From contig CAWBXX010000002.1 in NCBI GenBank assembly GCA_963792885.1, positions 558,001-622,000 of the forward strand: 64,000 nt of DNA, written 5' to 3'. The translations under genes and the position numbers were made by a program. Below the pieces are notes generated by a model that made no database searches, had not been told where the DNA came from, and saw only the letters and a list, made by a program, of their open reading frames with translations. Below are positions 62,354 to 64,000 of this stretch, one piece after another. Source of the stretch: DASWJZ01 sp963792885 (lineage in GTDB: Bacteria > Pseudomonadota > Alphaproteobacteria > Rhizobiales > Afifellaceae). How positions within the stretch are numbered: position 1 is the stretch's first letter; each line of letters starts with the position of its first letter.

Positions 62354-64000
62354 CTAGTGTGCCTCGTCCCAGTTGTCTGCCGCCCGCGCGTCGACGTGGA
62401 GCGGCACGCGGAGATGGACCGCCGGTACCGCGGCGTTCTCCATCACGCTCCGGATCACCGGGATGGTGTCCTCGACCTCTTCGTCCGGCACCTCGAACAC
62501 CAGTTCGTCGTGCACTTGCAGAAGCATGCGCGCGTTGAGGCCCGCCTCCTCCAACGCCTCGTCCATGCGGATCATGGCGCGCCGGATGATGTCTGCGGCC
62601 GAGCCCTGGATCGGCGCGTTGATCGACGCGCGCTCCTGGAACGCGCGGAGCGAAGGCTGCGACGAGCGGATGTCGGGATAGTGCGCGCGCCGCCCGAAGA
62701 GCGTCTCGACATAGAGATGCTCGCGGCAGAACGCCTTGGTGGAATCCATGTAGTCGCGGATGCCAGGGAAGCGCTCGAAATAGCGGTTGATGTAGTCGGC
62801 CGCCTCGCCGCGCGGGATGCCGAGCTGCGCCGCGAGCCCGAAGGCGGAGATGCCGTAGATGATGCCGAAGTTGATCGCCTTGGCGCGCCGCCTGACCATC
62901 GGGTCCATGCCTTCGACCGGCACGCCGAACATCTCCGACGCCGTCATCGCGTGGATGTCGAGGCCTTCATCGAAAGCCTTTACGAGCTGCGGGATGTCGG
63001 CCATATGCGCGAGCACGCGAAGCTCGATCTGGCTGTAGTCGGCGGAGACGAGCTTGTAGCCCTCCTCGGCGATGAAGGCGCGGCGGATGGCACGGCCCTC
63101 CTCGGTGCGGACCGGAATGTTCTGCAAATTCGGCTCCGATGACGAGAGCCGCCCGGTCGAGGTCGAGGCAAGCGCATAGTCGGTGTGGACGCGGCCGGTC
63201 TCCGGGTGGATGTAACCGGGGAGCGCGTCGGTGTAGGTTGACTTGAGCTTCGTCAGCTGCCGCCAGTCGACGATCTTCCGCGCGATCGGCACGCCTTCTT
63301 CCGCAAGCTCCTCGAGCACTTTGACATCGGTGGACCATTGCCCGGTCTTCGTCTTCTTGCCGCCGGGGAGCCCCATTTTGCCGAACAGGATGTCGCCGAG
63401 CTGCTTGGTCGAGCCGATGTTGAAGTCGCCGCCGGCAAGCTCGTAGATCTCCGCTTCGACCGCCGCCGCCTTCTGCGCGAAGTTGCCGGAGAGCCGCGAG
63501 AGGATCTGCCGGTCGACCTTGATGCCGCGGCTCTCCATCTTGGCGAGCACCGGGATCATCGGCCGCTCCAGACGTTCGTAGACGCGGGTCACCTGGTCGG
63601 CGGGAAGCCGCGCCTTAAGGACGCTCCAGACGCGGAGCGCCAGGTCGGAATCCTCCGCCGCATAGGTCGTCGCGCGATCGATCGGCACGCGGTCGAAACT
63701 CACCTTGTCTTTGCCCGTGCCGGTCACGGCTTTGAATTCGATCCGCTCGTGTCCGAAGAGATCGCTCGCGATCTCGCCGATGCCATGGCCGTGCTTCATC
63801 GCCCCGGCGTCGAGCGCGTAGGACATGAGGATCGTGTCGTCGATCGGCGCCGTTGCGATGCCGTGGCGCTGAAGCACCAGCCAGTCGTCCTTGATGTTCT
63901 GACCGATCTTCATCACCGCGGGGTCTTCGAGCAGCGGCTTCAGCGCGGCGAGCGCTGCGTCGAGCGGTATCTGGTCTTTCTCCAGTCCGCCGCCGAAGAT
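62354..64000 (-). CDS. polA: DNA polymerase I (3' part; continues beyond the window)
   Basis: The last 548 codons of PolA; the frame is open to the window edge, so the 5' part (5'-nuclease domain) lies outside. The 3'-5' exonuclease domain remains (MKIGQNIKDDWLVLQRHG...YAAEDSDLALRVW with the YxxxD-like motif). The polymerase motifs are A SADYSQIELRVLAHMA, B RRRAKAINFGIIYGISAFG and C LLQVHDELVFEVPDEE. No frameshift is seen. It works in Okazaki fragment processing and repair. It is convergent with the USP gene. Confidence 0.96.
   Translation of the reverse strand: MFGGGLEKDQIPLDAALAALKPLLEDPAVMKIGQNIKDDWLVLQRHGIATAPIDDTILMSYALDAGAMKHGHGIGEIASDLFGHERIEFKAVTGTGKDKVSFDRVPIDRATTYAAEDSDLALRVWSVLKARLPADQVTRVYERLERPMIPVLAKMESRGIKVDRQILSRLSGNFAQKAAAVEAEIYELAGGDFNIGSTKQLGDILFGKMGLPGGKKTKTGQWSTDVKVLEELAEEGVPIARKIVDWRQLTKLKSTYTDALPGYIHPETGRVHTDYALASTSTGRLSSSEPNLQNIPVRTEEGRAIRRAFIAEEGYKLVSADYSQIELRVLAHMADIPQLVKAFDEGLDIHAMTASEMFGVPVEGMDPMVRRRAKAINFGIIYGISAFGLAAQLGIPRGEAADYINRYFERFPGIRDYMDSTKAFCREHLYVETLFGRRAHYPDIRSSQPSLRAFQERASINAPIQGSAADIIRRAMIRMDEALEEAGLNARMLLQVHDELVFEVPDEEVEDTIPVIRSVMENAAVPAVHLRVPLHVDARAADNWDEAH

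Overview
This 64 kb window of high-GC DNA (by eye about two thirds G+C) reads as a chromosomal segment of an alphaproteobacterium, most likely of the order Hyphomicrobiales (Rhizobiales). The evidence is an Irr-type Fur regulator beside fabA-fabB-fabI, the order hslUV / hisB-DUF2628-hisH-hisA-hisF-hisE-coaA, the order mutS / glnD / murJ / trpS, the rimP-nusA-infB-rbfA-truB-rpsO-pnp operon, and several families of short palindromic intergenic repeats typical of that group. Genes are packed on both strands and no stretch over 300 bases lacks a gene. There is no phage, transposase, CRISPR array or rRNA; one tRNA (Thr, GGT) was found.

Layout. 0-10 kb: mtnA, small proteins, tRNA-Thr, then rpmI-rplT-pheS...pheT, with pheS and pheT separated by a secreted protein, a DUF1127 protein and an N-acetylmuramoyl-L-alanine amidase. 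10-25 kb: a universal stress protein, trpS, murJ, an unknown membrane protein, glnD (nitrogen sensor), a methyltransferase, a CBS-BON protein, mutS, sppA, ihfB, a LapA-domain protein and an ornithine-cyclodeaminase-like gene. 25-35 kb: the translation/RNA operon rimP-nusA-ylxR-infB-rbfA-truB-rpsO-pnp, ended by a clear terminator. 35-42 kb: two tandem GGDEF-EAL proteins, fabI, fabB and fabA, divergent from irr. 42-49 kb: an SH3 protein, a 2-hydroxyacid dehydrogenase, a thermonuclease, a MoeB/ThiF protein, pyrF, coaA, hisE and hisF. 49-57 kb: a third GGDEF-EAL protein between hisF and hisA, then hisH, DUF2628, hisB, an aldo/keto reductase and hslVU. 57-64 kb: an adenosine-kinase-like gene flanked by repeats, three membrane or small proteins, a DoxX protein and a tandem universal stress protein under probable Fnr/FixK control, and the 3' part of polA.

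Two themes stand out. First, at least 17 genes, many of them essential (fabB, pnp, mutS, hisH, pyrF, hslV, murJ), carry one or more single-base frameshifts, often at short homopolymers; this is best explained by uncorrected indels in the assembly. I give each such gene one merged span. Second, four families of palindromic repeats (A-D) occupy intergenic gaps, and one family-D copy lies in frame inside mutS next to the Walker A motif. Regulatory signals of note are Fnr/FixK-like boxes upstream of the CBS-BON, DoxX and tandem-USP genes, and a terminator-like hairpin in the rimP leader.
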